Assembly: GCA_031732855.1 (NCBI GenBank)
Contig: JAVMKJ010000147.1
Span: forward strand, 1 to 16,192
Reading direction: 5' to 3'
From: JAVMKJ01 sp031732855
Lineage (GTDB): Bacteria; Pseudomonadota; Gammaproteobacteria; Competibacterales; Competibacteraceae
DNA length: 16,192 bases
Both the position numbers and the translations under genes were made by a program. Shown here in pieces: positions 1 through 7,784 of this stretch. Positions within the stretch are counted from its first letter, which is position 1. Every line of letters begins with the position of its first letter. The notes under the pieces are model-generated. The model was not told the origin of the DNA, did not search any database, and saw nothing but the letters and a program-made list of their open reading frames with translations.

Positions 1-10
1 GCGGCGCGGT

Positions 11-53
11 CGTTCCGCGAGCGGGGGGCGTCAGCCCCCTGTTTCCCGGAACG
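11..53. other. Nested inverted repeat (stem-loop) far upstream of ispG
   Basis: An outer stem CGTTCC (11-16) pairs with GGAACG (48-53). Inside it a perfect six-base stem GGGGGC (24-29), loop GTCA, GCCCCC (34-39) is followed by CTGTTTCC. It may be the terminator hairpin of a gene left of the window, although the T-run is poor. The pairing is read directly from the sequence; the function is inferred. Confidence 0.4.
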
Positions 54-90
54 CGGCAAGGCGTCGGCGATAGCGACTGGGACCGAAACA

Positions 91-106
91 GCGGACTCAC
101 GTCCGC
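91..106. other. Short perfect hairpin upstream of ispG
   Basis: GCGGAC (91-96), loop TCAC, GTCCGC (101-106) forms a perfect six-base stem in a very GC-rich stretch (about 60-130). It lies about 100 bases before the ispG start and could be part of a leader or terminator region. No convincing -10/-35 pair is visible between here and ispG. Confidence 0.3.
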
Positions 107-203
107 CGCTCGCGGGCGCGGCGGCGTGGGGTATGCCATGCGTATCCTACGAGGTTTTCATCAATCAGTCGGTTAGTTTTTGTGCAGCTTCTCAGGTGAG
201 CCA

Positions 204-1460
204 ATGACCCGTTCCAGCCCTCCCATCCCGCGCCGTCCCTGTATCGCCGTCCGCATCGGATCCGTCACCGTGGGCGGCGCCGCGCCCATCGTGGTGCAAT
301 CCATGACCAATACCGATACCGCCGATGTCGCGGCGACCGTAAGCCAGGTGGCGGATCTGGCGCGGGCCGGCTCGGAACTGGCGCGGGTCACCGTCAACAA
401 CGAGGAAGCCGCCGCCGCCGTGCCGCAAATCCGCGAGCGACTGGCGGCGCGGGGCATCGACGTGCCGCTGATCGGCGATTTCCATTTCAACGGTCACCGT
501 CTGTTGAGCAAGTACCCGGCCTGCGCCGAACTGCTCGACAAGTACCGCATCAATCCCGGCAACGTCGGCCGCGGCCGGAAGAAGGACGAGCAGTTCGCCA
601 CCATCGTCGAGATCGCCTGCCGGCACGACAAGCCGGTGCGAATCGGCGTCAACTGGGGCAGTCTCGATCAGGAACTGGCGGCGCGGCTGATGGACGAAAA
701 TGCCCGCCTGCCGGAGCCGAAGCCCGCCGCCGAGGTGATGCACGAGGCGATGATCGTCTCGGCGCTGGACAGCGCGCGCCGGGCGGAGGAAATCGGGCTG
801 GGGCACGACCGCGTCCTGCTATCGGTGAAGATGAGCGGGGTGCAGGACTTGATCGCGGTGTACCGCAAGCTGGCGGCGCGCTGCGACTATCCCTTGCATC
901 TTGGCCTGACCGAGGCCGGCATGGGCAGCAAGGGCATCGTCGCCTCGACCGCCGCGCTGGCGGTGTTGTTGCAGGAAGGCATCGGCGACACGATCCGCGT
1001 CTCGCTGACCCCCGAGCCAGGCGGCAGTCGGACGCAGGAAGTTCTGGTCGCCCAGGAGATTCTGCAATCGATGGGATTGCGTGCCTTCACCCCGGCGGTG
1101 GTGGCCTGTCCCGGCTGCGGTCGAACCAGCAGCGATTATTTCCAGCGGTTGGCCCAGCAGATTCAGGATTATTTACGGGAGCAGATGCCGGTCTGGCGCG
1201 GTCGTTATTCCGGAGTGGAAGACCTGACCGTGGCGGTGATGGGCTGCGTGGTCAACGGTCCCGGCGAGAGCAAGCAGGCCAACATCGGCATCAGCCTGCC
1301 CGGTACCGGCGAAGTGCCGGTCGCGCCGGTCTACGTGGACGGCGAGAAGACCGTGACCCTCAAGGGCGACCAAATCGCCGCCGAGTTCCAGCGGATCGTG
1401 GACGATTACGTGGTCCGCCGGTACGGTCAAACAAGCGCGGGAAGAAATGCGTCCGGGTAG
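204..1460 (+). CDS. ispG: 4-hydroxy-3-methylbut-2-en-1-yl diphosphate synthase (IspG/GcpE)
   Basis: Cytosolic iron-sulfur enzyme of the non-mevalonate (MEP) isoprenoid pathway. It reductively converts 2-C-methyl-D-erythritol 2,4-cyclodiphosphate to HMBPP, the substrate of IspH. The 418-residue protein opens with the family block PIVVQSMTNTDTAD (28-41). The three [4Fe-4S] ligands are visible as Cys302 and Cys305 in ACPGCGRTS and Cys348 in MGCVVNGPGES, with the ligand Glu355 in the same block. It is longer than the about 370-residue E. coli enzyme; extended forms of about 420 residues are usual in beta- and some gammaproteobacteria. I chose ATG at 204 because AGGTGAG (194-200) sits just upstream; a TTG at 180 in frame would add eight residues. 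It stands alone, 147 bases before mgtE. Family assignment is essentially certain. Confidence 0.97.
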   Translation: MTRSSPPIPRRPCIAVRIGSVTVGGAAPIVVQSMTNTDTADVAATVSQVADLARAGSELARVTVNNEEAAAAVPQIRERLAARGIDVPLIGDFHFNGHRLLSKYPACAELLDKYRINPGNVGRGRKKDEQFATIVEIACRHDKPVRIGVNWGSLDQELAARLMDENARLPEPKPAAEVMHEAMIVSALDSARRAEEIGLGHDRVLLSVKMSGVQDLIAVYRKLAARCDYPLHLGLTEAGMGSKGIVASTAALAVLLQEGIGDTIRVSLTPEPGGSRTQEVLVAQEILQSMGLRAFTPAVVACPGCGRTSSDYFQRLAQQIQDYLREQMPVWRGRYSGVEDLTVAVMGCVVNGPGESKQANIGISLPGTGEVPVAPVYVDGEKTVTLKGDQIAAEFQRIVDDYVVRRYGQTSAGRNASG

Positions 1461-1607
1461 GCCGGATGGGGCGCTGGCGCCGGAAACGGCCGAATGGCCT
1501 CGCTGACCGGCGAGCGGTCCTGACGCGGCGCATTACACCACGCCGATCCGTCCTGCCAGACCATTCGACCATGTTTCCAATTCGTCTATTCCCGGTGTGA
1601 TCGCCTC

Positions 1608-3059
1608 GTGACTGATTCCGTCGCCATGTCGCCCAAATCTCCCCACAAGGTCGAGGATAGCCTGCGGCAGATCGTCAAGCTGCTGGAGAAGCATCGGCTG
1701 GTCGAGACCATGGTCGACCGGGACCACGTCAGCCCCCGTCACGATCTGATCGAATCGCTGGTCCATCGCCAGCACCTGGTTGAATTGCAGCTCAAACTGC
1801 GCAAGCTGCATCCGGCGGATATCGCGTTCGTCCTGGAAGCCCTGCCGCTCGATGATCGCTTGCTGGCCTGGCGGCAGATTCAGGACGACCGCGGCGGCGA
1901 AGTGCTGCTGGAAGTGTCCGACGCAGCGCGGGACTCGCTGATTGAAGCGTTGGAGCGGCCGGTACTGGTGCGGGTACTGGGCCAGCTCGACGCCGACGAT
2001 TTAGCGGAGTTGGCCGAGGCGGTTCCGGAAGACGTGCTGGCCGAAGTCTCGCGAGCGTTGACCGCCCGCGATCGCGACTGGCTGCAAACCACCATGGCCT
2101 ATCCCGAGGATTGGGTGGGTCACCTGATGACTCAGGATATATTGACGGTGCGCGAGAGCCAGCGGGTCGAGCAGGTATTGTCGCTGCTGCGCGGCCGGGA
2201 CGATCTGCCGCCCAACACCGACAGCCTGTTCGTGGTGGATGCCCGCCACCTGTTCAAAGGGGTGATGCCGTTGCGGGCGCTGTTGCTGAACGACCCACAG
2301 ACGCCGGTGGCGACGCTGATGCTGGCCGATCCGGTGATGTTCGATGCCACCGACAGCGCGGGCGACGCGGCTCGGGCTTTCGAGCGTTACGATCTGGTAT
2401 CGGCGCCGGTGGTGAGCGAACGAGGCAAGCTGCTCGGCCGGCTGACGGTGGACGCGGTGATGGACTATATCCGCGAGGAATCGGAGGAGGACGCTCTGAA
2501 CATGGCCGGCCTGCGGGGTGACGAAGACCTGTTCGCGCCGATTTGGGCCAGCGCCCGCAATCGCTGGCTGTGGCTGTCGGTCAACCTGTGCACGGCCTTC
2601 ATCGCCTCGCGGGTCATCGGGCTGTTCGAGGGTACGATCTCTCAGATCGTCGCGCTGGCGACCCTGATGCCGATCGTGGCGGGCATCGGCGGCAATTCCG
2701 GCAACCAGACCACCGCGCTGGTCGTGCGCGGTCTGGCGCTGGGCGAAATCGCTCCGGAAAATCACTGGCACCTGGTATTCAAGGAACTGGGAGTCGGCCT
2801 GCTGAACGGCGCGGTGTGGGGGGCGACGGTCGGCCTGTTTGCCTATTTGCTTTACTGGAACCTGCCGCTGGGAGGGGTGATGGCGGCGGCCATGCTGCTG
2901 AACCTGCTGCTGGCGGCGCTGGTGGGGGTCGCCATTCCGTTGACCCTGCACTGGATGGGACGCGATCCGGCGCTGGGTTCGAGCGTGTTGCTGACCTTTA
3001 TCACCGACGGCATGGGTTTTTTCATTTTCCTGGGGCTGGCCACGGTGTTTTTGTTGTAG
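1608..3059 (+). CDS. mgtE: Magnesium transporter MgtE
   Basis: Inner-membrane, homodimeric Mg2+ channel/transporter gated by cytosolic Mg2+. Domain order fits the family: a charged, helical MgtE_N domain (about 30-165), a tandem CBS pair (about 172-295, with HLMTQDILTV and APVVSERGKLLG), then five membrane segments (about 315-483). The signature PIVAGIGGNSGNQT (355-368) and the pore motif with Asp467 in FITDGMGFF match the Mg2+-binding region known from the Thermus MgtE structure. Length (483) is normal for the proteobacterial form. The start is uncertain: GTG at 1608 has a weak purine-rich site (GGTGTGA) upstream, while ATG at 1626 would remove six residues and has no clear site. The 147-base gap after ispG shows no obvious promoter or Mg2+-sensing leader that I can recognise. 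Confidence 0.95.
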   Translation: MTDSVAMSPKSPHKVEDSLRQIVKLLEKHRLVETMVDRDHVSPRHDLIESLVHRQHLVELQLKLRKLHPADIAFVLEALPLDDRLLAWRQIQDDRGGEVLLEVSDAARDSLIEALERPVLVRVLGQLDADDLAELAEAVPEDVLAEVSRALTARDRDWLQTTMAYPEDWVGHLMTQDILTVRESQRVEQVLSLLRGRDDLPPNTDSLFVVDARHLFKGVMPLRALLLNDPQTPVATLMLADPVMFDATDSAGDAARAFERYDLVSAPVVSERGKLLGRLTVDAVMDYIREESEEDALNMAGLRGDEDLFAPIWASARNRWLWLSVNLCTAFIASRVIGLFEGTISQIVALATLMPIVAGIGGNSGNQTTALVVRGLALGEIAPENHWHLVFKELGVGLLNGAVWGATVGLFAYLLYWNLPLGGVMAAAMLLNLLLAALVGVAIPLTLHWMGRDPALGSSVLLTFITDGMGFFIFLGLATVFLL

Positions 3060-3082
3060 AATCAATAAGTTTTAAGTATTAA
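3054..3082 (+). promoter_or_regulatory. Candidate sigma70-type promoter for the TPR lipoprotein gene
   Basis: TTGTAG (3054-3059) and TATTAA (3077-3082) are separated by 17 bases. They sit in a short AT-rich stretch that overlaps the end of mgtE and stands out from GC-rich surroundings. Predicted transcription would begin about 20 bases before the ATG at 3111. Each box matches the consensus only partly, so this is a candidate. Confidence 0.3.
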
Positions 3083-3110
3083 GACATTGATCTGGATGGG
3101 ATCGCTACCT

Positions 3111-3635
3111 ATGCCCCGGTTTTGGTGGATGGTCATCTTTTCCGTCGCCTTGAGCGGGTGCGCCGCGCTGGAAAGGTTGTCCGGCACGCCGGCATCGGAT
3201 GTCGCCAGCCCGCGGGCTGGCGAGCCGGCGGGTGCGCCGTCGGCGTCTCCGGCGCTCCCGTCCGGCGGTTCCAGTCCGCCCAGTCCGGAATTCATCGAGG
3301 AGCGTGCCCGGCAGGCCTATGAAACCGGCCGCTGGGATGTGGCGGAAGGCTATTATTTGCAATTGACGAGGCTCAAACCCAGGGACGCCGGTCCCTGGTT
3401 CCAGTTGGGCAACCTCTACGCCGAGCAGGGTCGGCTGGATTCGGCGGAGCGTGCGTACCGGGAGGCGCTCCGCCGCCGCGATGATGCTCGAACGCTGCAC
3501 AATCTCGGGCTGGTGCAGATAAAACTGGGAGTGGGTGCTCTGCGCGAAGCGCAACAGCGGTTGCCGCCGGACGATCCGGCACGCCAGGAAACCCGGGAGT
3601 TCCTGCGGACGTTGCTGGAAAGCGTGGCGCGGTAA
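3111..3635 (+). CDS. Small TPR-containing lipoprotein
   Basis: A 174-residue predicted lipoprotein with no specific name that I recognise. Residues 1-17 form a type II signal peptide: Arg3, a hydrophobic stretch, then lipobox LSGC with Cys17 as the lipidation site. Residues 25-59 are a low-complexity Pro/Ala/Ser/Gly linker. Residues about 61-140 contain about two to three tetratricopeptide helix pairs, such as GRWDVAEGYYLQLTRLKP and the repeat around AWFQ-like PWFQLGNLYAEQGRLD. The rest is a charged helix. The position after lipidation and TPRs suggests an envelope-located protein-protein interaction role (general knowledge of TPR lipoproteins). I chose ATG 3111 because it gives a compact signal peptide; ATG 3096 and TTG 3087 are in frame upstream. 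It lies 51 bases after mgtE, and co-transcription is possible. Confidence 0.85.
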   Translation: MPRFWWMVIFSVALSGCAALERLSGTPASDVASPRAGEPAGAPSASPALPSGGSSPPSPEFIEERARQAYETGRWDVAEGYYLQLTRLKPRDAGPWFQLGNLYAEQGRLDSAERAYREALRRRDDARTLHNLGLVQIKLGVGALREAQQRLPPDDPARQETREFLRTLLESVAR

Positions 3636-3700
3636 CGAGCTATCCCATCGGGACAATCGTTTTGACCGAGGTATTGACGGGAACACTGGGAGGAACTGAC

Positions 3701-4138
3701 ATGGCCTATCAACACGTACTGTTCGCAGCCGATTTTTCCGAAGACGCCACGCGGATCGGCGAACGGGCCAAGGAAATTGCCCGGAAATATGGGGCTCGCC
3801 TGAGCATGATTCACGTGGTCGAGGATGTGAACATCGGCTTGGGTGGCGGTTATGAATTGCTGCCGGTGTTGCCGGACCTGCCCGACGAGGCGCTGTTGCA
3901 GGAAGCACGGGCCGTGCTCGGCGACCTGGCGCGACGACTCGGGGCCGAGGATGCCGAAAAATGGGTGGTCAACGCGCCATCCACCAAGGAAGGCATACTC
4001 GGCGCCGCGCGGGATCATGGCGCCGATCTGATCGTGGTCGGCAGCCACGGGCGCCACGGCTTGGCGCTGCTGCTGGGGTCGACCGCCAACGCCGTGCTGC
4101 ACGGCGCGCCCTGCGACGTGCTGGCGGTGCGGATTTGA
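3701..4138 (+). CDS. Universal stress protein, UspA family
   Basis: A 145-residue single-domain cytosolic Usp protein, usually a homodimer. It starts with the family's MAYQHVLFAADFSEDA (1-16). Near the end it carries the ATP-binding pattern G-2x-G-9x-G-(S/T) as GSHGRHGLALLLGST, so it probably belongs to the nucleotide-binding type. Such proteins support survival under starvation, oxidative or envelope stress, but the specific role here cannot be read from sequence. The start is ATG 3701, supported by a strong GGGAGGA (3688-3694); an in-frame TTG at 3662 is less likely. It is convergent with the minus-strand transglutaminase-like gene, with only 12 bases between stops and no visible hairpin terminator there. 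Confidence 0.93.
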   Translation: MAYQHVLFAADFSEDATRIGERAKEIARKYGARLSMIHVVEDVNIGLGGGYELLPVLPDLPDEALLQEARAVLGDLARRLGAEDAEKWVVNAPSTKEGILGAARDHGADLIVVGSHGRHGLALLLGSTANAVLHGAPCDVLAVRI

Positions 4139-4150
4139 GCGGGCGGGTCT

Positions 4151-5047
4151 CTATGACGATTTGAACGGCTCCGGATTGGGCTCGACATCCACCGCTACCT
4201 TCATTGCATGCGAGCCGCCCCCGGTCATCACTCCCCGCAACGGGGCGACGTCGCCATAATCCCGTCCCCAGGCCAGCGTGACGTGTTTTGTCCGGGGCAT
4301 GCAGTGGTTGGTCGGGTCGAATTCAGCCCAGCCGGCGCCCGGCACGTAGACCGCCAGCCAGGCGTGCGAGGCATCGGCGCCGACCAGTCGCGGCTGGCCC
4401 GGCGGCGGCAGGGTTTCCAGATAGCCGCTGACATAGCGCGCCGCCAGCCCCAGCGCCCGCAGGCAGGCGATGGCCAGATGCGCAAAGTCCTGACAAACGC
4501 CGCGCCGCTCGCGCAATACTTCATCGAGCGGTGTGGCCACCGTGGTGAAGTGTGGGTCGTATTTGAATTCCCGGTAAATCCGCTCGTTCAAATCGGCCAC
4601 GGCTTCCAGCAGCGGCCGGCCCGGTGGGAAGCTGGGTTCGGCGTATTCCCGGAATGCCGGCCGCACCGCCACGAACGGTGAGTCCAGCCCGAACAATCGC
4701 GCCTCGACGATTTCCGGGTCCGGGTCTTCCCACAGCATCCGGCGCGTCTGTTCCCAGGGCGGCGAAGGGCTGGCTTCAGCGAACGGTCGCTCGTCCAAAA
4801 CCCGCACCTCGGTGGCAACCGTCACTTCCAGCCGGTAATGGACGTCCTGAATGGCGAAGTACAGCACCCGGTTGCCGAAGAAGTCCTGTCGCTCGATCGA
4901 TAGCGCCGGCCGCGGCCTGATCCGGATCTGGCTGGGCCGGCACAGTTGCCAGGGCACTTCCCGCGGCAGCAGCCACGCTTCGTTGTGGCACAGCGCCACA
5001 CCGCTGCTGTACTGGTACAGGGTGCGATGGGTGATGGCGTACCTCAT
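4151..5047 (-). CDS. Transglutaminase-like cysteine protease family protein
   Basis: A 298-residue protein with the two-part architecture of the bacterial transglutaminase-like family. The N-terminal beta-rich domain (about 1-90) begins MRYAITHRTLYQYSSGV. The papain-like core (about 150-250) has the catalytic triad visible as Cys185 in RRGVCQDFAHL, His228 in DASHAWLAVYVPG and Asp244 in WAEFDPTN. There is no signal peptide, so it is probably cytosolic. The start overlaps the stop of the upstream ATP-grasp/alpha-E gene as ATGA (5044-5047), and no Shine-Dalgarno site is visible, so translation is probably coupled. This family is repeatedly found beside ATP-grasp and alpha-E genes and is predicted to cleave or remodel peptides or isopeptide-type products of that system. 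The substrate is unknown. An open frame continues upstream past 5047 but only as an antisense-frame shadow of the neighbour. Confidence 0.93.
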   Translation of the reverse strand: MRYAITHRTLYQYSSGVALCHNEAWLLPREVPWQLCRPSQIRIRPRPALSIERQDFFGNRVLYFAIQDVHYRLEVTVATEVRVLDERPFAEASPSPPWEQTRRMLWEDPDPEIVEARLFGLDSPFVAVRPAFREYAEPSFPPGRPLLEAVADLNERIYREFKYDPHFTTVATPLDEVLRERRGVCQDFAHLAIACLRALGLAARYVSGYLETLPPPGQPRLVGADASHAWLAVYVPGAGWAEFDPTNHCMPRTKHVTLAWGRDYGDVAPLRGVMTGGGSHAMKVAVDVEPNPEPFKSS

Positions 5048-7593
5048 GGCCGCATCGTGATGAGTTGCCGGGGAACCTCGGCGTGGCTGAAGTGGCTGTG
5101 GGTGAGGGCGTCGGACAGGCCCAGCAGCGGTTTCTGCACGGCTTCCAGCAACCGGGTCAGCTCGGTGCTGGAGCGGGTGCTGTCGTGGGAGAGTGTGGCC
5201 AGCGCCGCGATATCGGCGAGTTGGAGGGTGGCGACGGCTTCCAGGATCATCCGCTCCTCGGCGCTGCGGTAGGGGGTACCGTCGGGTTGTTGCAACCGGC
5301 CGATATGCCGTTGCAGCCGCCGCAACTGGTAACCGACCGAACGCGGATTGCCCTCGTCGAACAGCAGCAGGTCGATGATGGCGGTCGGGTGCAGTGCGGA
5401 ACGGTAGCGCCGCCGGTAGGCGGTCAGGTTGTCGGTGATGGTGAGCACCACTTCCCATAGTGGCACGCCCGGATTGCGGGCGGTGATGAAGGCCAGCTTG
5501 AACAGATCCAGGGTACGCAACACCCGTTCCAGATAGCGGCCGATGTCGAAGAACAGCCAACCCTGATGGTGCGGCATGGTTTCGTTGTTCAGCCCGCAGA
5601 ACGCCGCCACCAGCATCAGTTCTTCTTCCAGCAGCTCCCGCGCCTGCCGGGCGCCCAGGCTGGCCGGCGGTTCCTGAACCGACTGTTGCAGGCGATTCAA
5701 CAGCCGCCAACTGTCGTCGCCCAGGTGGTTGCGGACCGCCCGGCCGGTTCGCGACATGCCGTTGAAGATCACCAGCAGACTGCCCGGATGCTCGGACTCC
5801 AGAATGAGGTTCAGCAGCGCCTGACGCAACGCGAAGAACCGGGCACGCGGCGATTCCGCCACCGGCGGGACCGGGATTTCCAGCGCCTCGAACAGATCGT
5901 CCAGACAACGTTCGTCGGTATTGTCCTGCTCCCATTCCAGCAGCCGCCCGAGCGCTTCCCGCAGCAGGCGGGCGGTGCTGTCGAGCCGCTCGCTGTAGCG
6001 ACCCAGCCAGTACAGGTTGTCGGCCACCCGGCTGGGCAGATCGCTGCCGTCGCGGGTGACGACGATGGGGCCGTAGGCTTGGCGCAACAGGCTGACATGG
6101 CGTTGCGGGGTGGGCGCCAGCACCCACCAGTCCTTGCTGATGCCGCCCTTTTGCAGGGCCGCCTGCAAGGTATCCAGTCCCGAGGAGACCCGGGCCAGAC
6201 CGCCCGGCATCACCCGGTAGCCATCGTCTTCGGCCACCACGAAGCCGCGCAACATCACCGGACGCGGCGCCAGCCGGCCTTCCTCCAGCACCGGCGCGGT
6301 GGACAGCGGTGAGGGATTCTGGGCCACGAACAGATGGGGTTTGGCCTGGATGCGCGCGATCAATTGGGCGCGCGCGGCGGCGTCGAGCTGGTGGCCCTCC
6401 CAGTACGAACTGCTCGGCAGGATCGAGCGCACCACCAGGCTGTCCAGATTCGCCAGCACGTAGTCGCGGTCGCCGGCATGGCCGCACCACCAGGTCGGCA
6501 GCGAAGGCAGCTTGAGATCCTCGCCCAGCAATTGCCGGCACAGCAGCGGCAGGAAAGCCGCCAGGCCGGGATTCTCGACGATGCCGCTGCCCAGAGCGTT
6601 GGCGAGGACGACGTGACCGCCCCGCGCCGCTTGCAGCAAGCCGGGGACGCCCAGCAGGGAATCGCCGCTCAGTTCCAGGGGGTCGCAGAAGGCATCGAGC
6701 ACCCGCCGCAGGATCACGTCCACCGGCCGCAGCCCGCCGAGGGTCTTCAGCCAGACCCGGCCGTCGCGCACCACCAGATCCTCGCCCTCGACCAGGCTGA
6801 GCGACAGGTAGTTGGCCAGATAGGCGTGTTCGAAGTAGACGGGATTGTTGGGACCGGGGGTCAGCAGCACCACATGCGGGTTTTCGGGATGGTGCCGCGC
6901 CAGTCCGGCCAGGGTGGCACGTTCGGTTTCCAGAAAAGAGGCCAGCCGGCGCAACGGGGCATCGCGGTACAGCATCGGCAAGGCCCGCGCCAGGGTGATA
7001 CGGTTTTCCAGAGTGTAGCCGGCTCCGGAGGGCGACTGGGCGCGGTCGCCGTAGACCCGGAACGTTCCATCCCGCCCGCGGGCGAGATCCACCCCGTGGA
7101 AGATCAGCCAGCGAGAGCCGGCCGGCAGCGACTGGTGGCAGGGGGGCAGAAAACCTGGGTGGGCATGGATCAGTTCCGGCGGCAGCCAACCTTGGCGGAT
7201 TGCCAGCCGCGGGCCGTACAGATCGGCCAGCAGCGCGTTCAGCAGGCGCGAGCGCTGTTCCAGCCCCACCGCCAGCGCGCTCCACTCCTCGCCGGTCATC
7301 AACAGCGGAATGGGGTCCACCAGCCAGTGCCGCTGCGAGGCGCGCGGGTCGTCGTAGGTGTTGTAGGTGACGCCGTCGTCCTGCAACAGTCGCTGGATTT
7401 CATTATGGCGGCGTTCCAGTTCCTTGCCGCCGATTTCCTCCAGGAACCGCGTCATATCCCGCCAGTGGGGCCGCAATTCGCCGGGCGCCGAACACATCTC
7501 GTCGTAGCCGGAACCGGAGACCGGGTAGTCGCCGAGCAGGGTGTCGCGGGGTGATTCAGGATAGTCTTGGTACACGGCAGAGGCTTCAATCAT
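5044..7593 (-). CDS. Circularly permuted ATP-grasp / alpha-E fusion protein
   Basis: An 849-residue cytosolic fusion. Residues about 30-515 are a circularly permuted type 2 ATP-grasp domain (formerly DUF404/DUF407), with DDGVTYNTYDD (72-82), a segment around RWLIFHGVDLARG (161-173), TPGPNNPVYFEHAYLA (245-260) and NALGSGIVENPGL (332-344). Residues about 519-840 are an alpha-helical alpha-E domain (formerly DUF403), opening with ADNLYWLGRYSERLDSTARL (524-543) and later NPRSVGYQL. The two are separate genes in many bacteria. ATP-grasp enzymes generally form amide or ester bonds through an acyl-phosphate, and comparative genomics predicts that this pair makes or attaches a peptide; no substrate is known. 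I chose ATG 7593 because GGAG lies six bases upstream; ATG 7605 and GTG 7617 would extend it by 4 or 8 residues. It is the first gene of a coupled pair with the transglutaminase-like gene. Confidence 0.93.
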   Translation of the reverse strand: MIEASAVYQDYPESPRDTLLGDYPVSGSGYDEMCSAPGELRPHWRDMTRFLEEIGGKELERRHNEIQRLLQDDGVTYNTYDDPRASQRHWLVDPIPLLMTGEEWSALAVGLEQRSRLLNALLADLYGPRLAIRQGWLPPELIHAHPGFLPPCHQSLPAGSRWLIFHGVDLARGRDGTFRVYGDRAQSPSGAGYTLENRITLARALPMLYRDAPLRRLASFLETERATLAGLARHHPENPHVVLLTPGPNNPVYFEHAYLANYLSLSLVEGEDLVVRDGRVWLKTLGGLRPVDVILRRVLDAFCDPLELSGDSLLGVPGLLQAARGGHVVLANALGSGIVENPGLAAFLPLLCRQLLGEDLKLPSLPTWWCGHAGDRDYVLANLDSLVVRSILPSSSYWEGHQLDAAARAQLIARIQAKPHLFVAQNPSPLSTAPVLEEGRLAPRPVMLRGFVVAEDDGYRVMPGGLARVSSGLDTLQAALQKGGISKDWWVLAPTPQRHVSLLRQAYGPIVVTRDGSDLPSRVADNLYWLGRYSERLDSTARLLREALGRLLEWEQDNTDERCLDDLFEALEIPVPPVAESPRARFFALRQALLNLILESEHPGSLLVIFNGMSRTGRAVRNHLGDDSWRLLNRLQQSVQEPPASLGARQARELLEEELMLVAAFCGLNNETMPHHQGWLFFDIGRYLERVLRTLDLFKLAFITARNPGVPLWEVVLTITDNLTAYRRRYRSALHPTAIIDLLLFDEGNPRSVGYQLRRLQRHIGRLQQPDGTPYRSAEERMILEAVATLQLADIAALATLSHDSTRSSTELTRLLEAVQKPLLGLSDALTHSHFSHAEVPRQLITMRP

Positions 7594-7634
7594 GAAGGTC
7601 TCCATGGGCGGGACCACCGCGCCGCGAGTTGCCG

Positions 7635-7669
7635 GATGGCGCCATCATGGCGGCGGCATCCCGGATGCC
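7635..7669. promoter_or_regulatory. Two adjacent palindromes upstream of the ATP-grasp/alpha-E gene
   Basis: A perfect 12-base palindrome GATGGCGCCATC (7635-7646) is followed eight bases later by the inverted repeat GGCATC-CCG-GATGCC (7655-7669). Both lie 40-75 bases before the ATG at 7593 (minus strand), where an operator or leader hairpin would be placed. No -10/-35 boxes are recognisable. The symmetry is seen; the regulatory role is inferred. Confidence 0.3.
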
Positions 7670-7784
7670 CCGCGGATGAGAAATCGCGGGGGTTCGGCGG
7701 TCTCGCGTGGCGCGAATGAGGATGCCTGGACATGCGGAAGCGGTCGGGTTCGAGCCGTTGGCCGTGCGGGTGCCGGGCGTGGCG

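Noticed and set aside
1461..1607. Possible Mg2+-responsive leader before mgtE
   Set aside because: I could not recognise conserved M-box features or a terminator/antiterminator pair in this 147-base stretch.
4139..4150. Bidirectional terminator between the convergent usp and transglutaminase-like genes
   Set aside because: The gap is only 12 bases and no inverted repeat with T-runs is visible there.
4151..7285. A continuous open minus-strand frame of over 1000 codons covering the transglutaminase-like gene and much of the ATP-grasp gene
   Set aside because: Only the part from 5047 down has family motifs. The rest is Arg/Pro/Gly/Ala-rich shadow of the ATP-grasp/alpha-E gene in another frame, as expected in GC-rich DNA.
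6334..7554. Plus-strand open frame of about 400 codons antisense to the ATP-grasp gene
   Set aside because: Low-complexity Gln/Arg/Gly shadow with no ribosome site or family motif.
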